A stretch of DNA of 64,000 bases from Perkinsus olseni (taxonomy: Eukaryota; Perkinsozoa; Perkinsida; Perkinsidae). The position numbers were made by a program, and so were the translations under genes. Under the pieces are notes generated by a model that was given only the letters and a program-made list of their open reading frames with translations, was not told the origin of the DNA and searched no databases. The DNA lies in assembly GCA_013115135.1 (NCBI GenBank), contig JABANP010000152.1, positions 1 through 64,000 of the forward strand, written 5' to 3'. Positions 1 through 12,478 of this stretch are shown here, in pieces (the first letter of the stretch is position 1; each line of letters starts with the position of its first letter).

Positions 1-77
1 TATCGACAGTGGCCTGCAAGTATTTCTCTTATTGATGTACCTACACTGTGCTGATAGTTTACCCGTGAGCATAGAGG

Positions 78-1873
78 TTGACAGGTCAGATTCGCCGAGA
101 TGCACAACGGCAACGAAAGGGTCTCTCTCAACTATTGGTTCAGTTGCACTATCGGTTCATATTGGTGATACAACTAGTCCAGCATAAGTTCTATGTTGCT
201 TCAGCAAGTCTGATCTATCCTGTTATCCTCGGTCGGGATATACTAACGGCATGTAAGCTCACCATCAGTTTCAACGCCAAAAACCGAAGCTCTCTACGGC
301 GTATCCTATAGTGGCCACAGCTAGTGCTCGAGGAGCAGAGCGAGATGCTTGGAAGCTTCTACCCAAAGGCTGGCTACTAGATGAGGTTGTATTGGATAAT
401 AATGATATCTATATAGTAGCTGCAAGACCGGAGAATGAGACTGCTGATGAGTCCAAGCACAGGTTTTATGTCGGGATCAACCCTTCATTGGTGAAGTGGC
501 CAAGTCGAGCCGAGCAGCTAGGAGGGTTGAAGCCACATCCAGCGCTCAAGAAGGCCGACTTAAAAAGCTCGTGAGGCTGCTGATAAATGTTTTAAACAGT
601 GGATAGAGGAAGGCCGACTACGACCAGCTGAGTTAAGACCATCATCTTCAACCACAAACTGGTATATCGTCGGTGGAGACTCGAGGCGTTATAGACCCGT
701 GTTCACCTTCATCCACTTGAATCGGCACCTCCGGAAAGCCTTTGGTCGTAAATCACCGTTTGCTCAGAGTCTGATAGCAGTTCTCATCGAGAAGGCAAGG
801 TGCTTCAGGCGTTTGGTGGTGAATGACGTCCGAGATGCATATATGCATCTATGGGTACTGCCCAGTAATCGGTCTCTCTATACGGTCAATATCACCCCTT
901 CAACGATACTCCCAATCCTTATGAGTTCTGGTGCCTACCTTATGGACCTTCCCACTGTCCGCGGTGTTTGGAGTGTGTGCTACAATGGTTGTTACAGAGG
1001 CATGTAGATGCGAATGGCGAATTCCAGCTCAACTCGTTTATGGACGATTTGCTGCTATATTCTGATCTTCCACGACCACGAGTTGAACAAGATCTCCGAG
1101 AGCTCTGCGCAGACTATGACTTGTCTCTGAAACCAGCTAAGCGCCAGGATATCACCGAAGGGGATGCTCGAGTTCTCGGCCTCGACTTCGTCAACCACGG
1201 CGAGATGATAGCCACACCTCAAGGAAAGCTGGACAAGTTGAAGCAAAAGGTACCATGTGACAGTTGCTCATATTCTGATCTACTGAGCACCCTTGGTGTA
1301 CTGGAGGAGCTACCGACGACACCACCTTGGGTGAATGCATTGAGACATGTAGCACAAAGTTTGGTGGCACGTGAACGACATGCAACCCATAGCAGGTGGT
1401 CTACTACATGTTCGCAAGGGTTGAGAGCATTGGTTATAGACTGGCACAATCTTGCCCTGGACCCTAACAACTCCTATGCCTTGCCAAGACGTTATGATTT
1501 TCAACAGCCTCTTCATGTCTACACAGACGCCGCCAAGTATGCTGGTGGCTTTCTCCTACGACAATCAGGCCAAGACCTACTAAAACGGGTTTTTGTCTTT
1601 TCGAGCTCCGAGTCTAATTTGCCTATAGTCTGCTTAGAGGCTCATATACTCTATAGAGCCTTCGCAGCAGTTCATAGGGTAGAACTCGTTGGGCGTCGTT
1701 GGTTTCCACGATTGTACTTTCATGTTGATAATGTAGCGGTAGAGATGACTTTTAGAGCTGGTAGGCCATCATCGTCAAGTAGCAAGGATGCAAAACCCAT
1801 CCTTGCGAAGTATATGGCAATGGCAAATGTGCTGTTTGAGCCATTAGAGTTTGGTCGCAGAATTTTTCATTGA
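78..1873 (+). pseudogene. Retrotransposon pol, 5' part: protease end, reverse transcriptase, RNase H (frameshifted)
   Basis: Three frames are needed. Frame 78-311 holds the C-terminal end of an aspartic retropepsin (YPVILGRDIL). Frame 311-574 is a linker. The frame seen at 699-1007 carries RT motif A, and the next frame (968-1873) carries the RT palm motif CLPYGPSHCP, just upstream at about 935-960, and the FMDD catalytic box near 1040. RNase H follows with Asp in YTDAAK near 1520 and a downstream catalytic-type Glu in CLEAHIL. The RT frameshift sits around 890-930. No stop-free path covers the whole region, so it is annotated as broken. Confidence 0.8.
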
Positions 1874-1924
1874 GAGAGTTGATACGGCACAAAAATCCCT
1901 GCCGATGCCCTCACTAGGCATCCA

Positions 1925-3619
1925 TTGTTGAATAAGTTCTTGGCATTTGCCAAGTCAGCAACAGTGGAAGTTTGTGCCGTGAGTAGTGAACCCACCGGTT
2001 ATATTGGACCTTATGGCGTAGAACCAGAAGTGTGTGCTGCTGTGTCCAATGTCAGATCCGCCGCTCTTCCGTCTTTATCAGATATAGCGAATGAACAGCG
2101 TTCAGACCCACAAATACAAGTCGTGAAGACCTGTCTCTCCGATCACACACCACCATGTCCGCAAGTTCATCGGTCTTACATTCTGGTATGGCACACTCTA
2201 CTGGTACGAGAAGGTCTACTTATGCGCCATATCTCGGCAGTATCCGGTGTTCACCCTAACGACGTCATCGTGGTTCCGGTAGTGCCTTCATCGTTGATAA
2301 ATCGAGTTCTCTTACATTATCATGACCCGGACGGCTGCTCCCATATAGGGATACACCGAGTCATTGAAGCCGTGAAACGGAACTATTGGTTTCCGGGGTT
2401 ATCTCGTGCCGTCTGCGATCATGTAGCTAACTGCAAGGCCTGCAATCAACAGCAACTACGCCAGATCTGGAAGCAAGAAGGAGTACAACGAGTAGCACCA
2501 CCTGGACCGTGGCACACAGTTGCCGCAGATACAGTATCGGTATCAACCCCACGAGGTCGTTTGCTACTCCTAACGGTATTATGCCAGTTCAGTCATTGGC
2601 CCGAGGTATATGTGTTACGAACTAAAAAGTTCCATGGAGATCGCCAACTGTTTTTCGTAACATGAATGCTAGATATGGTGACTTCAGTGCTCTAACTACA
2701 GATCAAGGATCTGAGTTTAAAGGTTCGGTGCAACAGTATCTGGACTCTATTGGAGCTAAGCATTCGACGACCTTATCATTCACACCAGTTGCTGCAATAG
2801 AACAATTTAATCGAACCTTATTGCAGAAACTGCAAGCAGTGTTCTATACGCCTGCATGGTCTCGACTGTCACTCGAAGCAATTATTGACGAGATTCTCTG
2901 GTCATTGAGATCCACACCAAGTACTGTTCATCATACGGAACCCTTTCTACTTATGTTCGGACGTCTTCCTCGAACCCGAGAGAGGTTGAAGACTTCTGCA
3001 TATTTGCAGAAACTCGAGAAGGTGGAAGATGTACTCAGTGAACAACGAGCATTAGCCGTTAATCGTAAACCAGTTCAAGAATGCCTACCATCAGGGTCCC
3101 TGGTATATGTTCGGTTACATGACCCGGATCGTCGGTTCAAGGTTGGTAAGAAGTGGACGACTATGACTGTTCTGCGACAAGACGGCAATAAAGTCTACCT
3201 ATCTATGAGTGGAAGCAACATCGGAGGTCACCCTAGAATCATAGAACGCCATATCCGTGAGTGCCTTCCAGTTCCTCCAAGACTACAGGTGGCAGCCAAG
3301 TCGAGTACGATCACTCCTACCTCCTCGAAGGATTCAAGGATACAAATGGTTCAGAGTGGTCCTCTTCGTTTTTGGAATCCGTATGCAGCGTAAAGCTCAA
3401 CTTCAAGGAACTGCGTCTCATTCTGGATCATCGACCGCCACTGCAAGTATGCCACCTGTATCGCCATCACCTTCGTCGGTTACGAGCCCCAATTTGACGC
3501 CCACTATGACTGGAGATGCGGTTGATGAGATCAATGAAACCACATCAACTACAAGATCGGGTCGAAGAACCAGACGCCCTGTGAAGTATTCAACTTATGG
3601 TTCATTCAGTTCCTATTAG
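1925..3619 (+). pseudogene. Retrotransposon pol, 3' part: integrase and C-terminal tail (frameshifted)
   Basis: The first frame (1925-2665) has the HHCC zinc-binding domain (HIGIH, then CKAC) and the first core Asp (AADTVSV). The second frame (2662-3393), overlapping by 4 bases, has the second core Asp (TTDQGSEF) and the Glu (AIEQFNR), completing the D,D,E triad of retroviral-type integrases, followed by an MFGRLPR motif typical of this class. A third frame up to 3619 gives a Ser/Thr/Pro-rich linker and a short basic tail (GRRTRRPVKY). Each frame change looks like one or two bases. Confidence 0.8.
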
Positions 3620-3653
3620 CATTGTATGCCGTATTCGTGGTAGAGGACTGCAC

Positions 3654-3789
3654 TGTCCCATCACACAATTCCTAAGAGTAGCTATAAAGCTGCTGTCCCT
3701 TAGCTATTGTATTCCCTACGCTCTTCCTGCTTATCATATATCTCCTATCCAACCCACTCTACTCTAGTTGTTGAGTAGAATAGTGCACA
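3654..3789 (+). repeat. Candidate short 3' LTR of the retrotransposon
   Basis: After the last pol stop, the sequence starts TGTCCC and ends GTGCACA (TG...CA form), with a TATAAA-like box near 3682 and a purine-rich stretch just upstream (GGTAGAGGAC) that could act as polypurine tract. The 5' LTR is outside the window, so the borders cannot be checked by comparison. Ku70 coding sequence on the other strand resumes at 3810, so the element must end before that. Confidence 0.3.
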
Positions 3790-3809
3790 TCTCCCTACTT
3801 GCGGCCTAC

Positions 3810-6800
3810 CCCGGCATAGAACAGCTTGAGGGTGGGATTGTCGATTGAGTAGGGCGACCAATGGCTGATTCTAAAGCCTCTGATTATCGACTTTGCTGCT
3901 TCGACCTTGAGAGCAACAACTCGGACAACCATGAGCGAGGCAGCAGCCTACCTGCGGTCTCTGTTCCTCTTGCGATATCACTTCGTCCACGCACGTTCCT
4001 GAGGGATGACAGCGATGTTTCGGAATCAGTAACGATGGTCACCTCACCCGGTAAATCAAGAGACCTGATATCATCAGCGAAGGGCAGAGGGATGAGCACC
4101 TGCAGGAAAAGAAGAGGATCGTCGGCCGCCTGTCTGCTGCGGAAGGGCGACTCACCAGCCCCCCGGACGTTTGAGACGCTTCATCGGGCATTTGCGGAGA
4201 AAGAGCGGCGAAGATCGGCTGAGCGTTGGCCCGTGCGACGAACCTGACGCAGGCGAAGGCTTCACAGACTGCTGAAGCCCACTAGGCCTTACCTCACCAG
4301 AGCGATCTTACCAAGCTTGGCCATACGGCAACAAAGCGCCTCCACCTGAGACGGGGTCACTGCATCAGCAACGCCGATGCGCTTACCAATCTTTTGGAAC
4401 CCGTAATCCTTCCTTCATGAGGGTATATGAAGTACCCATGCCCGATACGGTGCTGGAACTTCAACTGAGAAGAGAATGCACTGGTGACGATCGGAACGCA
4501 GAGAGGTAAGGCACCTTCCTCCGATTCTTGAAGCCTATTATCTCCAGAGACCCGCTGATGGCCTCCTCGACTTCTGCTTCCTCACCCTCACCATCGGCCT
4601 CCCCGTTGCCAGCTGCGGGTACTTGAGTATTCTCTCTGCCCCGGTCGTTCTCGTCGGCGTCGAACCTGAAAGAGGATAGTCGCGGAGCCGCCAGCATCGG
4701 GGAGCTCACGTCTTCATCTTAGCGATGTCTCCATAAGTGATCGGTACGTGCTCTCCACCAAAATCCACATACGAACGAACCTAGCCAAGCAGCAGCAGCA
4801 GTCCTCGCTCAGGTAGTCGCAGTCGCCGTGTGGCTGTCGGGAGTCACCTCTGTGTCCCTATCCAGTATCGCCCCAGTGTCCATGTTGATGTATCGAGTCT
4901 CACTCCTCAGAAGCTTCTGGTTGTCCGGGTGGAGGTACACCTGAGAAGCTCTACTCTACCGTATTTTCACCAACTTTCCGCCTCCAAGACAGCAGCAGTA
5001 GCCCATCCTGAATGTAATCCAGGACAACCGCCGCCACCGCTGCAGCAGCAGCAACAGGCGGAGCGATGGACTCACCGGATGTGGTTTGATAGCCTCCTTG
5101 ACGTGGCAATACACTTGTACCGCAGCGACATAGTCGGGGGCACCGGCGAAGGTGAGATTGCATCGATTAAGGGACCGAACCTTATACCTGACAGCAGTTC
5201 AGTGACTTCGCCCTACTCCCTGGGATCTTACTCCTTCCGTCGTATCACAGTAGCCAAGTCCTCCATGATGCCTCGAGTGTTCTCCAGGAACCTGACCAGC
5301 CGGCAATAGCCGGTCAGAAATCACCACCACCATCGTCATGAGGGACTCACTTCTTCGGATCATGAGACGCCTCGATCTCCTCGGCAAGGGGTATAACGTT
5401 GGCCCAGAACTGACCAAAATTTTAGCCCACAACTATCGTGCAAGAAACTCTCAGAGAAACCGATTCTCGAAGAATTAGTTGCGCGCTGAAGGGTGGTGAT
5501 GGTAAGAATATACGCTAGCATGAGCAGCCATTTGAGAACCATCTTGCTTCTAGTATTTAACGTCGCCTACCGCTCCTCCCCCTACTCGCATTATCCACAG
5601 GAAAGCACTACCTTCATGACGTCGAACTGCTGGGCCTCCTCAGAGCAGCTGATGCCGAGCACTGCAAGGTCAATATCGGTATCTGCTACCATCGTGGCCG
5701 AGGAGCAGCCTCCCTCCCGCCCCACTCCCCTACCGTTCTCCCCAACGTCGAGGGCCTTCATTTCTGCAGCTTTCCTCTCCTGCGAACTGCCGGTGGGATT
5801 GTCATCATTGGTGATGATGTATACTCGGCGGCCTATATTTTTCTTAGCTGCGTTGCTTTGGAAAATATTACCTACAAGAGCTTCCCTTCCCGAAAGATTG
5901 CAGACCCCACGAGCTTACTGGCCACCCACAAAGCGTTGTGGAGGGCGAACGCGCATGATATAGTCGGAGGGCCCTTCCTCCACCTCCGGTCGAACTCCTA
6001 GGGAGATGGCATCCCAAGAATGATGAGGCACTAAGACCTTACTGCTCTGTCCAGAGTCGAGGACATATCTAGGATGTCTCGGATCCTCGAAGCGGTCGGC
6101 TGTTGCAGATCTTGAACGACCTAGCACAGCAAATTCTAGAGGGAAGGGGGTGAGACTCTGGCCTACAGTGACCCCTGCCAGCTCCATCGGGTTGAAGTCA
6201 GCTCCTGTGGTGTTGTAGAGTATCTACAGGAGCACCGCTATCACTGGAGAGGAGACTGAAAGCCTCACCAGACCGGTCATATCCTCCGGTCTCCCGATGA
6301 TCTTGGACCTCATGAGGTTCGCCACTGTATTCAGAATGTTGTTAATGCACGGCCGTCTCGTCGCCCTGCCGCTGCCCTCTCCTCCCCCACCATCTAGGCC
6401 CTGGTGTCCGTCTGTCCCTGCCGGGGGCGTCTCAGGAGTGAACAGCGCATCAACATTGGAAACGTCCAGGAGGAAGATGACCTACGGCGACAGAGGGAAG
6501 ATGAGCAAAAGGGACGGGCGTGGCCCCGGTCTAGCCGAGGCGGATGCTCCTAGTCCACAAACAGCAGATACATGGCCTCTAGCGACTCCCCTCGTTCTTT
6601 CACGAAGAAGTGTGCGGCGCATGGAGAAGATTCGCCTTGTGCGATCGAGCATTACCGCGTCCCGGGACTTCTTCTCAACTTCATCTTCCGCCTCGTCGAA
6701 GTGGTCTGAGAAGCGTCAAAGGCCATAACCCCATACCAGCATGCTCGGTGAAAATATTCAACACTCAAGGGTCATCACTGCGCTGTCGGTGGCATCTCTC

Positions 6801-6889
6801 CCTCCCTCCTTACCGAAAGTGTCCCCCTTGAGCGCAGTCTCGGCATTGAAGGCTAAGTCAGCAGTATCGGCAGCAGTACTCACGTCCAT
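3810..6889 (-). CDS. Ku70 (XRCC6-like) DNA-end-binding subunit, C-terminal exons missing
   Basis: Seventeen exons can be joined on the minus strand with GT-AG introns and consistent phase, giving about 626 codons. Exons: 6889-6814, 6705-6656, 6481-6269, 6223-5919, 5885-5612, 5409-5351, 5291-5232, 5187-5076, 4940-4848, 4780-4710, 4665-4515, 4464-4401, 4359-4293, 4243-4156, 4099-4048, 3998-3952, 3905-3810. Ku70 landmarks in order: von Willebrand A-like domain (RDAVIFLLDVS; RRVYIITNDDNPTG), Ku core beta-barrel (VYLHPDNQKLL; GSLEIIGFK; FIYPHEG; IPLPFADD) and the start of the C-terminal arm (SIDNPTLKLFYAG). In non-homologous end joining Ku70 pairs with Ku80 to encircle broken DNA ends. The last exon ends at a GT donor at 3809, and the next exon is not found before the retrotransposon. 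About 100-150 residues are therefore missing or lie left of the window. Confidence 0.88.
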
Positions 6890-7923
6890 TGCTACCGAAG
6901 GGCGAGCGTAGTCAATAACTAACCGAATTTTATTTCTCCGTTCTCAGGGGAGGTTAAATAAATCAATTCTGAAGCTCAGTCGATGGTGAACCCGAAACCA
7001 ACGGGTAACAATCACATCCAGAATCGATTCTCAGCCTCAGAATTACTTCGTTGACTGGGAGGCAGGAGGAGACCTTCTGCTGCGAACGAAACCACGGCTC
7101 TGCGACGGTAAGCGACCCACACCACGTGGACACACCCCCGCGAAGCGTCATGGGAAAAGCTATCGAGTTCCCGCACGCTGACACCGATTTGTATTCATCA
7201 ACCAAGTGGTACGGGAGGGGATACCGAGCCCCCAGAGCCCGAAGCTCCTAGCCACTTCCTCCTACAATTTGACACTCATAACGCAACACTGCATGGCGAA
7301 CTGCCATCGCTTAAACAGGTGGACAGGGCCCCAGCGTAGAAGGGAGCAACGGTTACCTTGTCGATGATGCGACGAGGAGAGTCCGTCATCAGAAAATGCA
7401 CAGGAAATCTAGCGTGGTGGCGCCGCCAAGATTTAAAAATGCCCCAAGAAAAACATCGATTATAGATACCTAATGTAGGGCTCGTACACAAATTTTCATG
7501 CGGCCATATTCGCATACTGTGGCTCATACTATCTGTCGAAAGTTTGACCCGTGACTCTGGCACTTCAGTGGGGTTTACACGGGGCAGACGGCTCGAAATG
7601 CCCTTATGGCAGCAATGATGGTTCGGCTTCTACGATCAAACCCAAGGCTATTTAGGGTAGAGGACCGGCTCTCTAAAGGCGGCATTCGGCATCGCTCACC
7701 AGTCTTGAGTAGCTTCTACGGGGGTACTTTTCGACAATTTAGCCGCCGTTCTCGAGGGCAACGGGCCCATCAACCTGCCAACCTATGTACTTACCCTACT
7801 GTAAGTTGGGTTATTACTGCACGACCGTTTCCGGTATTCAGGTGCCTGCTACTGTACAGCAGTGTAACGATTATAAAGAGCCCGTCATTAATTCAACACA
7901 GCAGCGGTGGCAGAAAAATCGTG
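6890..7923. other. Gap between Ku70 and a small minus-strand gene
   Basis: No open frame here shows family motifs or a convincing exon chain on either strand. The short frames (about 80 residues) are compositionally unconvincing. The part next to 6890 should contain the Ku70 promoter. Confidence 0.4.
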
Positions 7924-8333
7924 TCAACTATCCACAGTCGTCTCTTCTGAAGCCGTTGGAGATGCTAAGTCGTCCATCTTCATTCGCAAGAAATCATCGA
8001 CGAAGTTTACCTACCAGAGGCCCCCTAGACAGAGCGCCAACGGCAGCGTCATTACTTGCAGCTTCAGTGCCTGACACTTCTCCGTCAAAGCCTTGTGGCG
8101 GGCGTCGAGAGCTGCGAGTAGTTCAGTAATGCTCATCTGAAGCGGAAAGGTGCTGGAGTCTGGGCACCGACCACTGAATGTGGGCAACTCGGCCCCAGAG
8201 AGCAGCTCGTGACCCTGTGAGTTGCCACAGATCTACTCGAGGACGCTTCCCGCGGCACACTAAGTTTCACAGTAGCGGTTTTTTCCGCTGCCTCATATGA
8301 AGTCCGCCTCCTCCGTCTGAAGGCTGAAGGCAT
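7924..8333 (-). CDS. Small coiled-coil protein of unknown function (three exons)
   Basis: Exons 8333-8271, 8232-8056 and 8010-7924 join in phase through GT-AG introns of 38 and 45 bases into a protein of about 109 residues ending at a TGA. The N-terminus has an Arg cluster (FRRRRR). The middle is predicted helical (ITELLAALDARHKALTEK), followed by VNFVDDFLRMKMDDL and a Ser/Thr/Glu-rich tail. No family is recognised. The start ATG is chosen because it opens the frame of the first supported exon. Upstream exons are possible. It lies between Ku70 and another minus-strand gene, all in the same orientation. Confidence 0.55.
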
Positions 8334-8726
8334 CGTTATGGTTGGTTGCACCCCCACTAAGCGTGCCCGGGGCAGGCTCGAATGTGGTATCAACACCACA
8401 CCATCCGCGGAATCGAGATGGGAGCAACGCCTAATGGACACCTAGCAGTTTTCAATTTCCGCGCAACTGACTGACTATCATGATGATAGTATAATTCACC
8501 ACCCTAGGAGGCATCGCTTCACCCGAGCACACATGGCGCTGGGTGGACGGTCCCACGACAGTGCCCTCCACAGCGATAGCCTGTAGTTGTATCTCACTGG
8601 ATAGCCCAGCCCATAGCCGAAATCGCAGTCCAAAATCTGCTTATACACAGGCTTTGAGACGCACTCGAAAGCAGCGTGAATTTTTCCGAGGCAAATTCTA
8701 ATAATCTCTGTCTGAGTCTGAGAGTC

Positions 8727-10232
8727 CTAAACGCCCGCTGACGTTACGGATAAGTCCGCACCCAGACCCGTGCCAGCGCCGAATGGGCCCTCAGAGACGA
8801 GGGAAGGAGGAGCAGAACTGTAGCAGGAGATGAGCAGAGAGTATCCGGTAATTTTGAAGAGGAACTCCGCGTTGGATCCGCGTCCCAGCTCTGAACTCAC
8901 ATGAGCTCTGCAGAGCTTCTCAAGCTGGTCAGCTGTTATGCCTTCTGCGATCTGGTCCGGTGTGGACCCTGAGCGTTACACAGCAATGATCACGAACACG
9001 AGCCAGCACCCACTAAGGCTTACCATTCCTGACGAAGGTCTCCAAGGCCACCATAAGAGCGTCCATATCACCGTCCGCCTTGCGCAGCTCCGCGACAGGC
9101 GCCACTGCTGCTGATGCCTCGTCCTGAGCAAGGTGATGGAGGAGAGCCGACAGCTGGAGAGTACTACTGAGAGAACATAGCCTAGGGCGGACTCGAGGGC
9201 GCAAGACTCCGAGACCAGCGCTGCAGATGGGGCGCATCTTCGCAGTGCGCTCATCGTATCTGTGATGCTGCAGTGAACGGGGATGCAGAGGGTGGGAAGG
9301 TTACGGATGGCCCCCTCGATGAGAGGTGTCTCGTCCCCGAACGCTTGAGAGTCCCTCCACCAGCATATCAGAAGGTAGATATTCTGCGCGATATCGGGGA
9401 GTCTGAGGGAGCATAGGTCCCGAGTTCGATACCCGCGAGGGATATTTTACCCTAGCATTATGATACACCCCTACTATGCAGTCCTCTAGGATGTCTATCA
9501 GGCACTCCCTTAGTGAAGGGACTTTGTTCTGCGGCAGCAGCAGAGTAGCGCCCGAAGCACCTGAGATGGGAAAGTGCCTTCATCACGTCCATCTCACGAC
9601 TATCTCAGAGACGACGCATCCACAGAACCTCAGACTGCAGAATCGCTAGAGAGGCACATATGGCCACCTGTTGGGCCTTGTGGGGGGTATCGCTACTGGC
9701 GGCGATGGGCAGCAACCTCCGAAATTCCGCGTACGATTGCGAATTGCGTCATACACAATCCATGCTTTCAGTCGGTGAGTCCATATTACCTTTGGGTTGA
9801 ACCACATCTCCCACAGCAGCTTGTGGATGCTCATAAAGGGCCTTCACCAACTTGAGACAGCCCAAGGAGTTGCTCTCATAACCACTTATAGTGCTGCGGC
9901 AATACCTACTCATCGAGGGGAGCCAACGCTCTACGATGAACCAATGGCAAGAACCATTCCCGTGGTAGCGTGGACAGGGTGAGGGAGATCCCCCACAGCA
10001 GTAACCCACCCGGTTCCTCTCCAGTATTACTCTCTTATCGTATAGGAGATCGGGGCGCCATGAGGGTGGCCGGCAGAGTGAGTATGCCCTCCAGCAGGGA
10101 TTCTGAGATCGGCGACAGCTGCTGCTGACCCTAACCGATACAGTAGCCCAGTGTAATACCTATCATTGCGGGATCGTCCTCTAACCGTGCCATCTCCAAC
10201 CGGACGCATTCGATGACATCAAAATCAGACAT
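8727..10232 (-). CDS. Multi-exon gene of unknown function, mostly helical
   Basis: The candidate start (MSDFDVIECVRLEMARL) is at 10232. Protein-like exons follow: near 9790-9880 (CLKLVKALYEHPQAAVGDV), near 9600-9720 (AQQVAICASLAILQSEVL), 9555-9470 (PSLRECLIDILEDC), 9390-9024 (LPDIAQNIYLLICWWRD ... DALMVALETFVRNG) and the last exon 8968-8727, ending FLFKITGYSLLISCYSS and a TAG stop. The content is leucine-rich and helical, as in HEAT/ARM-type proteins, but no family motif is recognised. Inside 9390-9024 the frame switches near 9170, and the joins around 9650-9800 and 10050-10160 are unresolved. The gene limits are more certain than the exon list. Confidence 0.5.
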
Positions 10233-12075
10233 CCTCTAGAGTCCAATGAGATCTACCCGAGGACAGGCGATCGTCGATCACTACAAGCCCTGGCCAGTTC
10301 CCCCGACCCCCTGGTCGGTTTGGACCATGGTACACTCGTCATTCCCACCACCCTCTCTACTTGCCATCACTCTCAGCTCAAGAAGTACCCTGGCTGCTCT
10401 GCATGACCAGTGAGCCGACACCGGAACAATTTACCTCCGTACGATGGCCTCCTAGAAATAAGCCATTTTCCTCAGGATCACCCTCCATCACTAACTCAGC
10501 AACTCAATACCACTCCAAGACCAGTGAAAAAGTTTCATGCAAAAGCTCAGACCAAGTTGAACTGACGATGTAGGTGCCCCAACTCTACTACCACAACGCC
10601 CTCCCGTTTCCTCGTCTCACAATGCCGATGAGAGCTTAACGAAAAGGGGAACATGCGGAACGAAAACTATGGGTAACTCTTTACCCAGGGCAAGTTACCG
10701 TCAACTGCTTCTTGGGTGCCACGATCTTGTTGGACAGCTGCTGAGCCTGCATGGACATGAGACAACCTCACTCAGAATTAAAGATTCGTCAGCAACCAAA
10801 ACTCCTCGAAGATTGTGAGACAGGCAGTACCTCAGCAGGCCCTAGAGTCTAGAGGCGCTTCACGTGATGCAAAGCTCCTCATACAAAGCCCGCAAAGCCT
10901 CTCAACTCCAAGCTACTGCTTCTCATGACAATTTCCGGCGTGCTCGGTTCGAAAAAATACGAGGGTGCTCAATACAGCGCTCCCCAGCTTCGTGGAGCAA
11001 CGAACTTGACCAGCCGGGTGCGAAGCCATCCTTGGACCGCTCCTAGGTCCCAATAGAGGTCTACTTGTCTAGTAGTACTCACTAGACCTCAGTACTCTAT
11101 AGAGTACTCTGACATATCCCTGGTTACAATGGCGACCTTCCCTCTTCTCCTGAGCTTCCACAGATCTGAGATCTGCCACAAATTTCTATTTTCTCCACTA
11201 AGAGATTCATCCCAACCTCTCTCTACTGGTTAGCTTGTATCACACGGCTATAGCATGCCTAGGCTCTTCCCAAGAATTCTCTTCTCCTAACAAGGGTCCA
11301 ATAAAGTAGGTTGACAACATCTAGCCTTTCGGATGGCGACCCAGAATTCCCCTATCCTCAACACAGAGTGCCAATCACGTTACAATCGCGGTGGCCAGTG
11401 CGGGTTATGAGCGGTACCTGAACACAGTCCTACAGTGCTTAGATGCAACTCACGTTCACGTTCATAAACGCTTTACTCGACTCACAGCGGCAGGCACGAC
11501 TCCATGACAACAATGCGCACGTCCCCCGGCTAGAACCTCGGCGAGCGGCAGAAATCCTTCTTGGCTCCGTGCAGAGTTCCTTTAATTTGTGCAGACACCC
11601 GATTGTGGCCTGAGCGTAGACAGAAATCCTAGTGTAGATTGTGCGGGTATTGTGGGGGCTCTCCAGACGGGGAGACACCTGTCCTCCCTGTAGTAGTTGA
11701 CGAGAAGAGGAACTCCCACAACCTCATCCTAATACATATCAACGCGAATAGGTTGACGGCCTTCGAATTTCGAAGCTCAAAATTGAGTTTTTGAGTTAAA
11801 TCGTTCAGGTGAAAAAATAACGGATACGGTAATTTTCACTAGTCTGTAATCGTTGGTTAGTCGCATATCGAAATGCGTAACGTAGGTTTGAACAGAACCA
11901 GAGCCCTCGTACATTCCGAGTCCTTGCGTTGAGTGGTTAACAACATCGGTGCTGTGCCTCTGATGAAGGAAGGAACGTCTTACAAGTCATCCGGGAAGAT
12001 CCATCAGAGAGAACCTTGATAGTTTGTGTTCTTCTTCTTTTGTCTTCTATCATCATCTGTGCGTTCTCGGCGCCG
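10233..12075. other. Gene-poor stretch with short palindromes
   Basis: No coding region is supported on either strand. Around 11058-11108 there is a cluster of short palindromes, including a perfect 18-bp one at 11091-11108 (arms AGTACTCTA). Frames present are short and lack domain motifs. Confidence 0.35.
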
Positions 12076-12478
12076 ATGTCCCACAGTAAGCTCACAACCA
12101 TAAGCAGCAGCAGCAGCAGCGTGACTGGCCTCACTCCTCCTCGCGGTGACTGCTCTCCCTTGCCGGTCTTTGACGATGAGGACCCCTCAGTATTGGAAGA
12201 TCAACGACGACTACTAGGCGAGATGTCAACTAAGATGATCCAGAATATGAGCCTCCGATAAGGCCTCTGCCACCGATATTCGTCGGGCTCGTAACTTGAC
12301 CATCCTCAGCGAGCTTTACGAGGAAGCAGCGGTCGCGTACAAGGACGGCGACAAGACAAGGCTGAGAGATTTGATCGCTACTGCCGAGCGCCTGGTCGGG
12401 TGCGGGAGTTTACATACCCGACAGTCCAGCGACGATGTTGCTACTGTTGATTCAATGAGGGTCCTTTCCGAGCACTGA
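12076..12478 (+). CDS. Possible small acidic/helical protein, frame uncertain
   Basis: Two adjacent plus-strand frames look protein-like. 12076-12261 reads PVFDDEDPSVLEDQRRLLGE, and 12263-12478 reads LTILSELYEEAAVAYKDGD ... LRDLIATAERL and ends at a TGA. They are in different frames with no clear intron between them, so either a small indel or an unseen splice joins them. A Ser run (AGC repeat) lies at 12103-12120. The opposite strand also opens with a hydrophobic, signal-like stretch (12134 leftwards), so direction is not certain. No family is recognised. Confidence 0.35.

Larger units (their letters stand above)
1..3789 (+). mobile_element. LTR retrotransposon (Ty3/gypsy-like domain order), 5' part outside window, frames broken
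   Basis: The pol domains run protease end, reverse transcriptase, RNase H, integrase, the order of Ty3/gypsy and BEL/Pao elements. The retropepsin end motif ILGRD is near 230-245. RT motif A (VVNDVRDAY) is near 820-845 and the catalytic box FMDD near 1040. RNase H starts with YTDAAK near 1520. The integrase zinc finger is near 2320-2450 and the catalytic core at 2530-2830. The reading frame changes at least six times, so the copy is inactive or the sequence carries indels. The gag region and 5' LTR would lie left of the window. The right edge falls inside an intron of the Ku70 gene on the other strand. Family assignment beyond LTR class is uncertain. Confidence 0.85.

Noticed and set aside
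9405..9470. GAGTTCGATACCCG resembling a tRNA T arm
   Set aside because: Stem pairing fails and no anticodon arm was found; the region fits a short intron of the unknown gene.
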